Of a stretch of 64,000 bases of DNA, positions 13,877-26,600 are shown one piece after another. Position 1 is the first letter of the stretch. Every line of letters starts with the position of its first letter. The stretch comes from Albula goreensis (taxonomy: Eukaryota; Chordata; Actinopteri; Albuliformes; Albulidae). Under the pieces are notes generated by a model that saw nothing but the letters and a program-made list of their open reading frames with translations, had not been told where the DNA came from and searched no databases. The stretch lies in the NCBI GenBank assembly GCA_022829145.1, contig CM040743.1, forward strand, positions 32,878,841 through 32,942,840. The letters run 5' to 3'. A program made the position numbers and the translations under genes.

Positions 13877-14095
13877 CGTTCTTCGCAGTGAAGTTCTCCC
13901 TGCTGAAGTGTGTGTGAAATATTTTTTTCGGCGGCTCTGTCTGTGCGCTCGGTAGCTGTGCCTATTTGGGTAGTGTTCTGCGCGGCTCTCCCTGCATCTC
14001 ATACGCGCGCACACTCTCGAGCTGGGGGGCAGTTCGCACACTACTCAAGGGTGCAGAGCGCGGTTGAGACCAGGAGGGCGCTGTAGTAACGTTAC
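13877..14095 (-). other. Candidate untranslated first exon of a divergent gene (possibly basp1)
   Basis: On the - strand a CpG- and GC-rich stretch ends at a donor, AACG|GTAAGAGTC, with the exon's last base at 13877. The upstream end is not visible; about 14095 is set by composition. It reads like a 5' UTR: it has few ATGs and no long ORF, with GAGAGTGTGCGCGCG and AGCCGCGCAGAAC segments. It sits at the centre of a broad CpG-preserved domain. In human, MYO10 is head to head with BASP1, whose coding sequence lies in one exon after a long first intron. That arrangement would fit here, with the coding exon beyond the left edge. No basp1 coding sequence is seen, so the identity is inference only; a lncRNA start is the alternative. 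Confidence 0.45.
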
Positions 14096-14582
14096 CGTGG
14101 ATCTTTCCAAAGTACTGGTGTGAAATCAGCCCCATTTTTTCTCTTCCAGACCAATGCGTTTTTATGTATTTTGTGATATGTTGTAATTAGAACTATTATC
14201 TAACAGCTCTTTAATATTTTATCGAACGATTGTAGCGCACATCCATGTATGTGAAAGATTCTTAATGTCGGGGAAAATTATCTTAATTTATCCTAATTTC
14301 ATAACCCAATTATCATTTAGGTCAGGCTTGCATGTTTAGCGGTCACATACGCAGTAAACCCGTTACACGCTAAATTTTCTGAAGGTGTGCACGATGTGTT
14401 TGGAAACCAAACATTCATTCATTTTGGACAATATTTCCTTTTCTTATAATTTCTTACTAATGATGAAATAATGAACCAAATCTTAAATTAATGGCTCTTC
14501 TGTACTTGCGAATGATTCAATTTGTAGCAAGAATTGGCGCAAGATGTAGTGTTTCGATAACCGTCTTTAAAACATTGACTCC

Positions 14583-14597
14583 GTGCGCCCCCTGCCC
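14583..14597 (-). promoter_or_regulatory. CTCF-like motif, partial
   Basis: GTGCGCCCCCTGCCC carries the strong CTCF core GCGCCCCCTG in - orientation but lacks the TGG at the end of the consensus. It lies about 500 bases upstream of the candidate divergent first exon. It is weaker than the site at 18169 and on the opposite strand. A GC-box factor of the SP/KLF type could also use this sequence. Confidence 0.3.
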
Positions 14598-15637
14598 AGA
14601 GACATACTACATGTTATATTTCTAACGCGTGTTCTGCATTCTGATTGGTTTAGTCGTCTGTCTGTGCTATGGCAAAAGGGAAGCTGAAAAGACACCGAGG
14701 ATCATCCGGGATCCATAATAAAACATAAATCATCAATCCTTGTCTTTGCAGTTTGACTAAATTGTTGCTACTGAAAGACAACAAGAATATAAATGTTCCC
14801 TCTCCACCAAGACCAACTCATAATCTCCCTCTGTCTTTCTCAGATAAAAAATTCAGAGTACGTTATTTGGCTGTAGTAATATGAGTAGATACAATCTGTA
14901 CACCGTATATTTAAAAAAAAAAGTCAGATCAGAATAGTGAATTTTTTGATAAATAGACCTCATGTTTTAATGAGATGAATACACTCACGAACGATTAACC
15001 ATCTCTCATTTTGTATGCCTCTTGTGAGTGATGTCATTTGAGTCTTCCTCAGACCATATGAATATCATTGGATTACCATCTATGCACTTTCGTTGTACTG
15101 CAGATTAAATATGCAAACAGTTACGATGCAGTGAGCCTAAATGAGTATCGACATCGATTAGCCGTCTGGTCACTAAACGCATTCGCTCATCTGATGCATT
15201 AGGGTTTATCAAACTCTTTTTGGGCCCCACTGTATAATCGGGGTTCCTTCCAATCCTAACAATGGTCTCTGAATTATAACTACGGTTTTGAGTGTTCTTA
15301 AATGTAAAGTGTATGGAAGGATCATTTATCTGTTTAAGACAATACAAATAAATGTCGCATATTTACCCCCATGGCTTTAAACAAGTCAAATCGAAATGTT
15401 TTGTTTTATGTGCAATATGTATTACATGGCAAATAATTCTCTTTCAATCGTTCCAAGTTACATGCAGTCATATTTTGATGCGTGAAATCGCTTTACACAG
15501 TTGAGTACCATTCGCTTGGAGTATAGAAACCTGGTGACAAAAATGGTGTAAAATACTGGACTCAAAGACAAAGCAAATCAGAAAATCCAAATCAGCTTTG
15601 TGTTAAATTGATTTTATGGGCAAAATTATGGTACAAT

Positions 15638-15668
15638 TACCTTGTTTTCAACAACCTTTAACAAGGTA
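15638..15668. repeat. 9-bp inverted repeat, 13-base spacer
   Basis: TACCTTGTT (15638-15646) and AACAAGGTA (15660-15668) are exact reverse complements. They lie within the CpG-preserved domain. The short arms could occur by chance. Confidence 0.4.
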
Positions 15669-17206
15669 GATAGGTTACCCAAGACGGTTACCTCTGCTTT
15701 TTAGCACAGAGCAGTGTGTTATCCTGTGAAATCTTGAGTTCATAGTATTTGGTCGTAGAAATGGCTGAATTGTTCAAGACAATAAATACACGTTTTAATT
15801 AAGATGAGGTTATAATGTATTCTAAAATCGTGTTAAAATGTAATATTAACGGAGAGGGAGCAGGCACTCTTATACAAAAGGTGAACACTCAGCAGTAATA
15901 ACCAACATATTAAAAGTCTTTCCCCATCAAATGTGATCAATAGGAAAAGGCAGAGGCGGATTCACGTTTGATACCATAAATTAAATTGTACCGAATGAGA
16001 CATTAGCTTACACTTCTCCCACACTGATGCTGACGTGTACATTTTCTTCTTGAAGAAACGGTCGTGCCTTAACGTATTGTTGCCTCGGGTTCTCGAGAAG
16101 GCATCTTTCATGTGCACATACACTCCAAGGCCCAGCTTTTCCCTATCTGCAGTGTAGCTGTTGGCAGATTCTAAAAGTGACAATGAGTGTACTCCGGGTC
16201 ACATCCGGTCACATCCTTAGAAGGACAGATGGCTGGGCATGCGCAGAAGAGAAAAAAAATAAGAATCGTCAAAACAGTTATAATCAGAATTGTGGGAGGC
16301 AAACTGAACTTGAAGTACTTTAAACAATGTTGTCGAAGTTCAAAACATTCTTAACGTAAAGTCATAACATAAATGGTTAATGACACCTAAAAGTGAGCAG
16401 TATGCTACATGAATAGAACCTCATAGTTTCCTATTTTAAAGCACATCCGATGCCACGAAGCCAGCTGTTAGAAGGCACAATGCTACTGTTACTCGACTAC
16501 TGCACTGTTTTGTGCTATCATTGTCCTTTTTGCAGTAATTACCAGCGATCACCTCCCACTCAAGTTAGTTAAACTTGAAAGTGGGAGGAAGTCAAGATAA
16601 ATTAGTTAAATGTCCTAGTATCCAAACGAGGAGTTAAGTTAAATCAGGCGATTTAAAAGTTCCAGTAATGCAACACTGCTTCTATAACAGCCTTTCAAAC
16701 AGAAGGTGTCATTCCTTGGAATTGTAAATAGCGTGTGCCAATTGGAAGAGTTATTTACGCGCTATTCAAAATTCAAAGTGATTAAATAAATTAACAGAAG
16801 GTAAATTGTTTTACATAGATTACGTTATCGTCTACCCAATATAACTGACTACTAATATAGTTAAACAGTTTCAAATGTATGACCAACAGTTACTTCAGAC
16901 ATCCCCGACATGATAAGCCATTCATCAATAAAATCTCAGCATAGGTGTATGTTACAGTCTTTACAAACTGGATTCTCTGATTCTGTTAGGAATGATAGAT
17001 GAAGAAATCTTTTTCCGCTGTCATCTAGGAAGAAATAAATAAAGCAAACTACCAATGGGTAAGCTCATACAAATAGTTTAATAAAATGTATATTTATGAC
17101 ATGAAGGAAATGAATCCATAAAGTGTCTTATATATTCAGTAAATACAACTATCATCTAATGTCTTATGAACTAATCTGGTTTATCATGTAATGGATAAAC
17201 AAATGC

Positions 17207-17222
17207 AAAAAAAAAAAAAAAA
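17207..17222. repeat. A16 homopolymer
   Basis: A run of 16 A in the intergenic region, with no recognisable retroelement body before it. Confidence 0.9.
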
Positions 17223-17816
17223 GAGCTTTCATATGTTTGGGGTGATCAGAAACAATTGTTAGGCAATTGGACACATTTGTAGTGTTCTTTAGTGCTGAGG
17301 AGGAGAAGGATTCAGGTGATAGCCTATGCCAGCTTCATTACATTCATATATTATTCATATGAATCCCAAATCATTTAATTGGACCACATCCTAAAATTTA
17401 GATAGAGGTTCCTGGATGAGTCACTGTGGTTGTATGATAAGTTTTTGTAAGGAAGAAATAAAAAAATAAAGAACAAGCCATGGTCGAGAGGATTTGCTCT
17501 CCTGTTGCATCACCCTCTTTTAAAGGACTTACGCTTAACAGGATTTCCAAAGCAAGTCATTGAGCGTATTGTTAGTTTAAATGTTTAGAAGTTTAATACC
17601 ATTCATGTTAAATGTTGTAAGATTTTAAGTCATTTAAGCAGAGCTGGAGAACTGACTGGAATAATGTCTTAGAGGAGGAAAGACCTTCATTTTAGGACAT
17701 GAGTTTATTTGGCTGCAATACATATCATGAGGGTCAGTCGCTTATATGACCCAAATTCTATGATGATCATTCATTGATCCATTCTTGTGAATGAAGCCTG
17801 ACAGAAGCTGCATTTT

Positions 17817-17845
17817 GCGCGCGTGTGTGTGTGTGTGTGTGTGTG
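17817..17845. repeat. (GC)2 then (GT)n microsatellite
   Basis: GCGCGCG is followed by about eleven GT units. Alternating GC/GT is a sequence type able to adopt Z-DNA. Confidence 0.95.
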
Positions 17846-18168
17846 AGATCATCACTGGTTGATATGTTGAGGAGCGTTCAACCAATAGACTGATTGGATT
17901 GGAACGGTAAGATATGCATGCCTTGATTGTATATCAATTGTATAATGTAGCAGAAAATAAATATCTTGTGAGGTCATTTGCTCAAGTATATTTATAACTA
18001 AGAATGACAGCAACACGTTTTTGTCTTCAACAATTTAGGTCCGCATCCATTAAGTGCAAATATTTTCTATTAATTTAGCACTGTTATAAAAAACTGTAAT
18101 AAATATCTGACATGCTACATAATAATACTGGCTTCATCCTCAAAGGTAAAGTCAGTTTGCATGTGTTT

Positions 18169-18183
18169 CCACTAGATGGCACC
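18169..18183 (+). promoter_or_regulatory. CTCF motif, full consensus match
   Basis: The sequence CCACTAGATGGCACC fits the vertebrate CTCF consensus CCASYAGRKGGCRSY at all 15 positions. It lies in the intergenic stretch between the candidate divergent promoter (about 14 kb) and the myo10 promoter (about 30 kb), where an insulator or loop anchor would separate the two. The site is read on the + strand, so its orientation relative to partner sites can be tested. Confidence 0.55.
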
Positions 18184-19832
18184 AGATTACAACTCTGAAG
18201 ATTTTGGAAGCAGCGAACATACATGTATGGGGTCTATAATAACAGTACACAACATACATTCCTGAAAACGTACCTCAATAACTCATGGTAGTATGTTAGT
18301 AAGGCATGTTGGGTAATTAAGTTTAATTTGATTGCTTTCTAAAAGTTTTAAGGGCAGAAAAATGGACAGATACATATTTCATTCCACTACAAAAGCAGAT
18401 GCCCTGCCTTAATTTATGAAATCAACATCAGTTACAACCAATTCTGAAAAAAAATCTCAATTTAACGCTATAAGGCTTTTTTCATAAACTCTTAATACTT
18501 TCCATGCAAATGAGCATGTGTTTTCATGTGACTAGCCATGAAATCCTGACTTGTTGCTGCATTTCTGAGCCTTTGTACACCATCTGTCCAGTGGAAGAGA
18601 TACTTTCAGATCCTGTTCACAATTAGATATGCTTGTAGAAGGAGCGTGCCTTACCCATGATGCTGAGCTCTGGCTGCATGTGCTGTTCATTCTTTCATTG
18701 CATCACCTTTTCCTTCATGATTTATGCTGAACAATATATCTTTATGTCCATGCAATGTATGTAGCTGTTACCAAACACAAAGAAACACAAGCTCTGACCA
18801 ATCACATATCCTATATTTGAATTTCATGAAACTACAGGTTGGATTATGGGTAAAAATCCAATGTATGTAAACCTTACATGTGTGTTTAAGCCTTAACTGT
18901 GTTTGGCAGCAGTTGAATTAGATATGCTTGTTGGGGGAGTGTGTCTTGACCAGGTCTGTGTTTACTCATCAGTGGAAAACTCATTTACCTCACCTGTGCT
19001 AGTCACTATGGCTGTCTCAAGAAAAGGGAAAATATGATGAACTGTGTTATAAAACAATGAACCATATTGCAGTATTTGTAATTAAACATATTGTGGAATA
19101 TTTGCAATTATATTTTTCAATGCAAATTCCCAATTACATCATCAATTATGATTATTATAGTAATTATAATGTCTTAAACTCTTATTTGTTAAGAGTGTTA
19201 CATCATGTAAGTATTCTATATTAAAAATGCAGCATGGTTATTGTCACAATTATTAGATATCTTTTCAACAGCACCAAGTCAACTTAGTGAAAGACAAATA
19301 CTGACCCAGCCCACAAATCAACCTTTCATCTTGTGACATTTTATATTTAATGTGTATGTGATAAGAAGAGATACTTAAACATAAAACACCAATCAAATGA
19401 AATATCTCATACCAGTTACAACAGATGCAAATTGCCAGAACGTATTTCCTAATATTGTCCAATAACAAATTGCACACAGACTTTGTTTGTTATGCTATCT
19501 TGTGCAATTAGATGTCATGTTTCTTGTTGCTGGGATACCCACGTGTGATCACTTCCAGAGGTCTGTATTTTAAGCTTTGCTTTTTAGAAAGCGCAGCTGG
19601 TGTTGAAGGTAGAGGATGAATCTCTTGGCAGATGCATAAATTTACAAGACTCAAAACTGGATGGAAAACCTTTTCTTTGCTCCTACTGACCCTTGGCGTC
19701 ACTGATCGTCAGACGTCAGACAGTTCTTGGCAGGTGGGCAGTCCAACAGCGCTTCTCATACAACCTCTATTCCTGATTCCAGATCAGAGGCAGCAAGCTG
19801 AGTAAAGACAGCGACTGTGTCAAAGACATACA

Positions 19833-20057
19833 CACTTAGAAAAAAAAGTTCTTTCTAGCACCTTTAAAGGTTTTCCATTTGTCCCGCTGGGTGCATCCTC
19901 AAAGGTTCTTCTTAGATACAGATATCTCGAAGGGGTTCTTGATGTAACCCTCACAATAAGGGTTGTGATTTCTTTATTACTGTGAGTGAAATCTATATGA
20001 AAGAACATTTAAGGGTTCCCCCAGCAGGACAAGTAAAGAACCCTTGAGGAACCCTGG
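19833..20057. mobile_element. Foldback MITE-like element built of GGTTCTT/AAGAACC motifs
   Basis: The left arm (about 19859-19925) has CTTTAAAGGTTTTCCATTTG, TCCCGCTGGG and CTCAAAGGTTCTTC. The right arm (about 19995-20056) is its imperfect reverse complement, with GGGTTCCCCCAGCAGGAC and AAGTAAAGAACCC. Together they could form a stem of about 60 bp. A smaller internal hairpin, AACCCT...AGGGTT, sits between them. It starts CACTTAGAAAAAAAAG, a form I know from short non-autonomous elements in fish. It encodes no transposase, and no clear target-site duplication was found. Confidence 0.6.
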
Positions 20058-23000
20058 CAACAGTGACTGGCTTTTGATTGAGGGGAGTGGGGAAAAGGGA
20101 GGAATGTAATGGTGACCTCTCATGTCTCACTTCTCAGTCTCCAAAAGTTTTTTAAGACACAAAAGAGGTGCAGTGCAACAGTTTGAAGTTAACAGTGTAA
20201 CAGCATGTGTGTCTGAGTTGCAGTAGTTGTAAGCATTATACCCAAAAAAGCCGAATGGACTTCTGGTGGAAATTTCTTTTGTATATTTCAAAACAATCTG
20301 AGCTTGCAATCCCACTGCAGATTTTCATAAAGGCTGTTTATTCTTGGACATGCTCCATTTCAAGTGGTTTTGGCAAAATTAAAACAGTTTGATGTTGTGA
20401 AAGTCATTGTGATGCACAGGAAAGTATTTTATTGGTGCATCAAAGGGAATGACCAGTAATCTTTTCTTTAATTTTTTTTTTCCATGAAGAAATTTCTACT
20501 GTGTCCTTTTTTGGACATTCATCTGGGTGGTGTTGTGCATTGTCAGCAAAAATCCCACTGAATCCCAGAACGCAGACACTAGCTGTGATGGAGAAATCTG
20601 GGAATTTGGAGGACTCACCACTGGCGTAATGAATTGCAACACTTGTGCACATGCCTCGCATTCCATGCCTTCTGACAGGAAATATACACGGCTTAAAACA
20701 GTCATAGCCCCTTCGGTTTAATGAACCCGCGTGACCATAAAAACCAGCCCCCCACTAGACTGCCTGTCTCAGCCAGCGCATTAATGGGGAAAACTTCTCA
20801 GAGAGACGCTATCACGCCAGTGGACGCCCCCTCGCTGAGATCCCAGAGTTACATACAGACGCCCACTGCAGACATTCCGGGGATCTCTCATCAAGACCGC
20901 CTGCCCTCACCCTCCCCCTGACGGAACCGCACTGACTGTCTTCCATCAGGAACAGGACGTCCCGCCATCGCCTGACAGTTGAGTTGCCGTATGCCTGCGA
21001 TTGGGGGGAGTGGGAGGGCGGTCAGAGGTCATGGCGTGGAAGGGTCCCCGAGACTTATTGCAATGGGGATTAGAGGTGAATATGCCCATTTAAAGACAAT
21101 CACAGGGGAGAGTGGATGACAGACATGGCGTGCGAGACTGCAGCAAGCGCACACCAAGTGTAGGCCATTGCACACGAACACAAGGCATGTAACATATCCT
21201 CCTCTGGAGTGAATTTGACAGGAAACTGATTGGCTGAGTTTTGAATATCACCATGGTGTCTTTTGCCAACATATTTCTGCCTCCAGAAGAGTGGACAAAC
21301 CTGCTACTTCCTCTCTCCACAGCCTTCCTCCTGATAGCACATTTGTCAGGGCACAGTGACTTATAGATCAGATGACAGGCCGCAAGCCAAGCTTCCCAGC
21401 AAAACAACGCAACCCTCTATCAGTTTGTATGCGTCTGCTGTAGCCTCAATAGAACACTAGCCTGCTTTATGTAGGTATCTGATTAATGTGCCCATGTATA
21501 CTTCTGTGTCCATGTCCATATCTCTGTGTTACACGGAATAGTCAGTTTCATAAAGAGCTGCCAGTGATTGATGAATCTGTGTGTTTATGTGTAACACAGA
21601 TAAATGCAGACCATTATGAATCAGTAACACAAATCAATACCTGGTGAAATATGGGATAAAACCTATTTGGCACATTTTAATACACTATGTCCAAATACAC
21701 CACATATCTTAAAAAACATATCAGTTGTTCAAATGCATGTACATTCTATTTTTTCAAATAGTATGCAATACATGTGCAATATATGATTCAACATACATGA
21801 AGACTATGTACAAATAAAATATATTACATGTATTATATCTTGACATTTAAGATTAAAATATTGCATATGTTTTTTTTAAATAGAAAAATACATGAAACCA
21901 TACTGTTACTGTTTTCATGGGGAGGTAGGTCATTTACTAGTTTTCCCTGTCTCTTTTGTAAAATATTTTTTATCCTCATTTGCATAAACATTAATGCATG
22001 CGATTTATACATTACAGGTGATGTGTTTTACATGCCAAGGTTACCTCTTCCCTTGGGCAAATAAGATGAAACATCTGTTGAAAGTGGGGTTACAGACATG
22101 TAGTACACCATCTGGAGGCATATTTTAATGCTCGCCCTTTTAGCATTTCTGGATTCACCTAATGGATAAACGAGTGGAGTTTATGAAGCTCATGGGCAGA
22201 GTGGCATTTCTGCTAAATAATTAAATAGCTCTTAGTTCTGCCGGCTAATTTCTTTTACCTCTCCAACGGGGATGAATGAAAGGGCCTCATTAGGAGGTTA
22301 CGTAGACAAGCTGCCCAAACTCTTCATGGGTAATCAGTTTAGTGTCTAGTCTTCCTTGCGTCTCCATGCTCACCTTTCCCTTGTTTGCCATTTTCTGAGG
22401 TAATGTTTTAACTGCAGTAAAGAAGGCCTGCATTGGACTGAGCTCTCTCCAGCTCCTGCAGGATAGCTGGAGGTGATGGAGCGACCCATAACAGATGCCA
22501 TGAGGCAGGAACAGTATTCGTCGGGGGGGTGGGGTTCGGGCAGCTTCACCAATGTGGACCAGTGACCCGCTCTGCCGATCTTTCCCACACAAAAGACTGT
22601 GACCAGCACAGAGTCAGCCGCCGTCGCCGCATCCCACAGCCACACCAGGCTTAATCATAGGCCGAGCTTCGGGAAAAAACCAGCGAGCGAACGGGAACCA
22701 ATCCGTCAATCATGTGGTGGTGATTTCACCCCAGCCAGCCTGGAATGAGATCATGTTTCATGGGACTGTCAGACCAGCCAAATAAACTTCTGCAGATTTT
22801 AACTGCTTGGTCTGTACTTCTGAAGTCTTTCCGGAAAATGTAAGAAATTAAGAAACGCCTTGCACCATTATCTTTCATGTGCTATCATTTACAACACTGT
22901 TGTGGTATTACTGACATATCGAGGAAAAATGCATTCGTCCTATTCATTCATGTTTCTAATTCAGGCACATGCCATTTCCCCACCATCTAATTACCTACTG

Positions 23001-23593
23001 TTATATTCCTGTAAATGTGTTGACGAAATGTATTGGATGGAATAAGGGCCAAGGGAGAAGAGCATCAGGAATTATAGGGAGGGTCTTCATGACTTTATTC
23101 TAATTATAGGCACTGTAAAGCTTTCTTCTTTCTGTCTGAGGCTCCAAGTGGAGGAAATTGTTTCAGCAAGATTTTTTAACAATCGCTGATACAGACCTCA
23201 GGAATGTCAGGCAGCGGAAAGGCTGGCCCTTATCCTCCATCTTAGGTGAAGCCCAAGCGGCCGAGGAAATGTTTGTTTTCCCCTTCCTGTTGATGGGAGA
23301 CTGCAAGCTTGGCTTGGTCCACTGGCCTCTGCGCGAACCAGATTGGCGTCGCACCCCTCCAGCGCTGCAGCAGGGGGGAAGCGATGGCGGAGCTGGAACT
23401 AAAGACCCCCCAACAGCCCACAGCTCAGCTGAAAACCCTGAGGGGGCAATTTCTTCTGCGGTCCATTGTTGGAGGCAGGCACCTGCTGCAGTCAGGAAGT
23501 TTTTTTTTCCAAGCCCAGCTATAATAGATTTCCTACTTTAAAGAAAGCTGGATAAACCTGGGTGACTGTGACCACTCAGGACCAGGGTTGAGT

Positions 23594-23637
23594 CTTCCTC
23601 ATCCTGGAGGAAGTTCTTCCTCATCCTGAAGAAAGTT
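23594..23637. repeat. Two tandem copies of a 22-base unit
   Basis: CTTCCTCATCCTGGAGGAAGTT is followed directly by CTTCCTCATCCTGAAGAAAGTT (two changes). The first unit is itself a hairpin (CTTCCTC / GAGGAAG). A third partial unit (CAGTCATCCTC) may follow. Confidence 0.75.
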
Positions 23638-26600
23638 CAGTCATCCTCTATGTTCCTTATCAGCACAATCCCTCAGCACCAACAAAACTTTAGCTTTTCT
23701 TTATTTCACATTTCCTTATTGATTGTGAAGCACAACAGGCCTTTTGTTCCATTTAAATAATTCTACAAATAAAAAATGGGGAATGTAAATAATACAATGT
23801 ATCATTATTATTTATGAATACTTATCCAACACAGGAGCCAATTGTCTTTAAAAAATTCATCTCGGAAAAAAAAACAGACTCATTGCCAAATAAATGTTCA
23901 TCTCAGTTTCTGGATGCCATCCAGATTGCAAGGGGTCTGGGTTATGGAAGGACAGAATTTCATGTTATTTGTTTAATCAGAGAGCATGAATGTCAAATAA
24001 AAGGATATTTGGATTGTGATCAATAAACCCTATGTTTTTTGCATCAGGCTTATAAATACTGCTGCTGAAATGCACAGCTAATGAGAATAAAATACAATTA
24101 ATAAACACTTTTTTATACATTTTCTTTGAATTATTCATCTGTTAGAATACCATTTTATACAATATTCCTGAACAATAGCAATCAATGACCTGACTCTTTC
24201 AGGCTCTTTAGTAGATGATCGTAGCTGTGATCATATAAATTAACGATTTAATGTAAGCAATAAATAATTAAAAAAATAATAAAAATACAAATAAAATAAA
24301 ACTGCTGCAAGCAGCCCTGATTCTAGGAGCAAGCTGAAACTGACAGCCAGGACTCATGGTGGTTGTCCATTTTGAGGTAAAATGAATAAAATGTATCTTC
24401 AGAGTTGAATTATTTGAATCATAATAGCTCATTCTACAAAAGCATTCTGTTCAGAAAAAGGCCAAACTATCTGCAGCATGTCACCGTTAATGTCACCATG
24501 AAATCTGGAGTGGTGACATTTCCTCAAAGGCAAATTAATCAACTATGTTCAAAAAAAAAAAACATTTTTTCTTGTGATTCCATATTAAAAATTAATAATT
24601 CAAACTAATTGGTTTGTTTTTGTATGTGTCAACTTATTTTGCAAACTAAACACAAAATTTAAATTTCACTTTTCTGGCATTTGAATTACAAGTCTTTTCT
24701 CTTACTCTGCATACTTCTATCACCTAATGCAATCAATGCATATATGAATTTGCTTTTGATTAAAAACTGAAAAATAATAGTTACGTCAAGCACCTGCATA
24801 TGTGCTGTCAGATTTCAGAGGTAATTGACAGGAGGTGGCCGACTTGGGATTATTGTATTACAAGCTACTAGCAGTGGACCCATCCAGGAGACCTAATTTT
24901 CTGCTGCAGACATTATACAGCTGACCTTGAGACTATGCCTGCAGTCAACATGATCTCCTTTACCGAGGGTCCACATCCCAGGAGTTCCATTTTGACATAC
25001 TGTGGTTTTTTTATACCGTATTTTTAACATTTTTTAAAGTTCTGTTGCAAAGCACTGCACACACAGACAGAGGTAGAGCAGAAGGAGCGATAATTTGCCT
25101 GCTGCCTTCTCTCGTCTTTTCCAGATCTGTGGGTCAACCTTACAAAGCCCTTAGGTGCATTTGGCGATGCGGATAGTTTGCGGCGAACTGTGTCGTCTTT
25201 CAGAAATGGTATTCGGCTGGGTTAGATTTACATTCTTTTCAGTTAAGCAGTCAGGGTTGTAAAATAGCATTACATATTGCAGCAGCAAATATAGTCCACT
25301 TGCTCACAAAGAAGAATCAGGCTTAAATGAATCCCCATACACTAAGCTTGTTAGCCAGTGAGCTAACTGAGGAGAAGGAGGAGACTTCAGCAGCTTAAAC
25401 CAACCTGTCATAAAGGGCAACATCGTTCCTCTTTCAGTTACACGAGGGCAGACCGCTCCCTAATAGACACTTGAATCAAAATTGTAATTGTAATGGAAAG
25501 CATAACGCTGCTTTATTGTTGACAATGTAGATTGCTAGCTGCTGGATGGGGACCTTTCTGGCAACATCACTGTACCTATACATGAGAACAGCTCTGTTGT
25601 TGATATTGCATACCTTCCCTATTTATTTTTCTTCTCTGGTAAGTCTAATGCATTAGAATTCAGGGGCTGACTACATGGCGTCTCAGTAATTAGCTGTAGG
25701 CTACAGAATAAACATGATCACATGGGTGGCTAATGCTTACACCCTGATGAAGGCTGCTTGAAATGGAAAATTTTTCTTAAAACAACTTTCCGTAGTCAAT
25801 ACAGATACATTTTCCAAATTTGTTCACATTGTTGACTCAACAAAAACATTTTTTTTTAATTTACAGACCATAAAACATGTGCTACATCCTTCCTTTAAAC
25901 TTTAGGACTTAAATAGTGGTTCTTTAATCTCATTCCGTTTTAATTAAAGCCATCATGCAAGTGCAAAATGCCAGTCTCACAATGGGAGAGCCATTAAATC
26001 TGTTACTTTTGTTTATTCCTGCCTGGTGCCAAAGCTCCTTGCATCCACATGCTCTTCAACATTTTATGGAGTCCTCTCAGGAAAACTGTGTCATGCCTTC
26101 GAAAAAGTGCGTGACACAGGGACTGAAATGCAAAGTGATAAAAGGAAAACAATGGGATGAGGCTTAGAGGGGGCAAGTGGAGCCAGGGCAACATGTTATT
26201 GTTCATTTATTTATTCAAAGACTAAAAGCAGGATTTGGAAGTGAACGAACGACATCCGAGGCAAATCTCAATAACAGGGCCTTTTCCCACATGGAAGCGA
26301 GGCTTTAACCAGGGAAGGGAAAGGGAGTTTATCTTCTTTCCCACTTTGAACTGCTTTGCTCCACAGGGGAGGTAGCTCTGGGACCATTGTTATGGGCACG
26401 CATGGAGCTCGGCTCCGGAGAAAACGAGACAGGGGTCAAAAGTCAGTAGGGCAACATTAACCAGGTAGCGCCTCTCACGGAAGGGCTTCGGGGGGATATG
26501 GCGGGTAACACATGCCGCTCTGGTGCCCTGGGACAAGGCAGTTTACTCATTGAAAAATCCACTAAAATCCTGCTTATGTGGGACTGTGGAGAATCAAATG

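Larger units (their letters stand above)
11450..16900. promoter_or_regulatory. Broad CpG-preserved domain around the divergent promoter
   Basis: By eye CpG is far more frequent here than in the flanks, although the sequence stays AT-rich. Examples are TTTCGCCACGCGC near 11.76 kb, CGGTGCGCTGTTTCGC near 12.53 kb, the 13.9-14.1 kb exon candidate and ATCGACATCGATTAGCCG near 15.15 kb. Flanking DNA is depleted of CpG, as expected for methylated vertebrate DNA. In cold-blooded vertebrates such AT-rich but CpG-rich stretches mark unmethylated promoter regions, often of developmental genes. The edges are approximate, and no count was computed. Confidence 0.5.

Noticed and set aside
22090..22120. CACCATCTGGAGGC considered as a CTCF site
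   Set aside because: It fails the consensus at the central AG positions.
24290..24360. CTGCTGCAAGCAGCCCTG considered as the edge of a known fish repeat
   Set aside because: Only a short hairpin resembles the repeat edge; the following sequence does not continue the match clearly.
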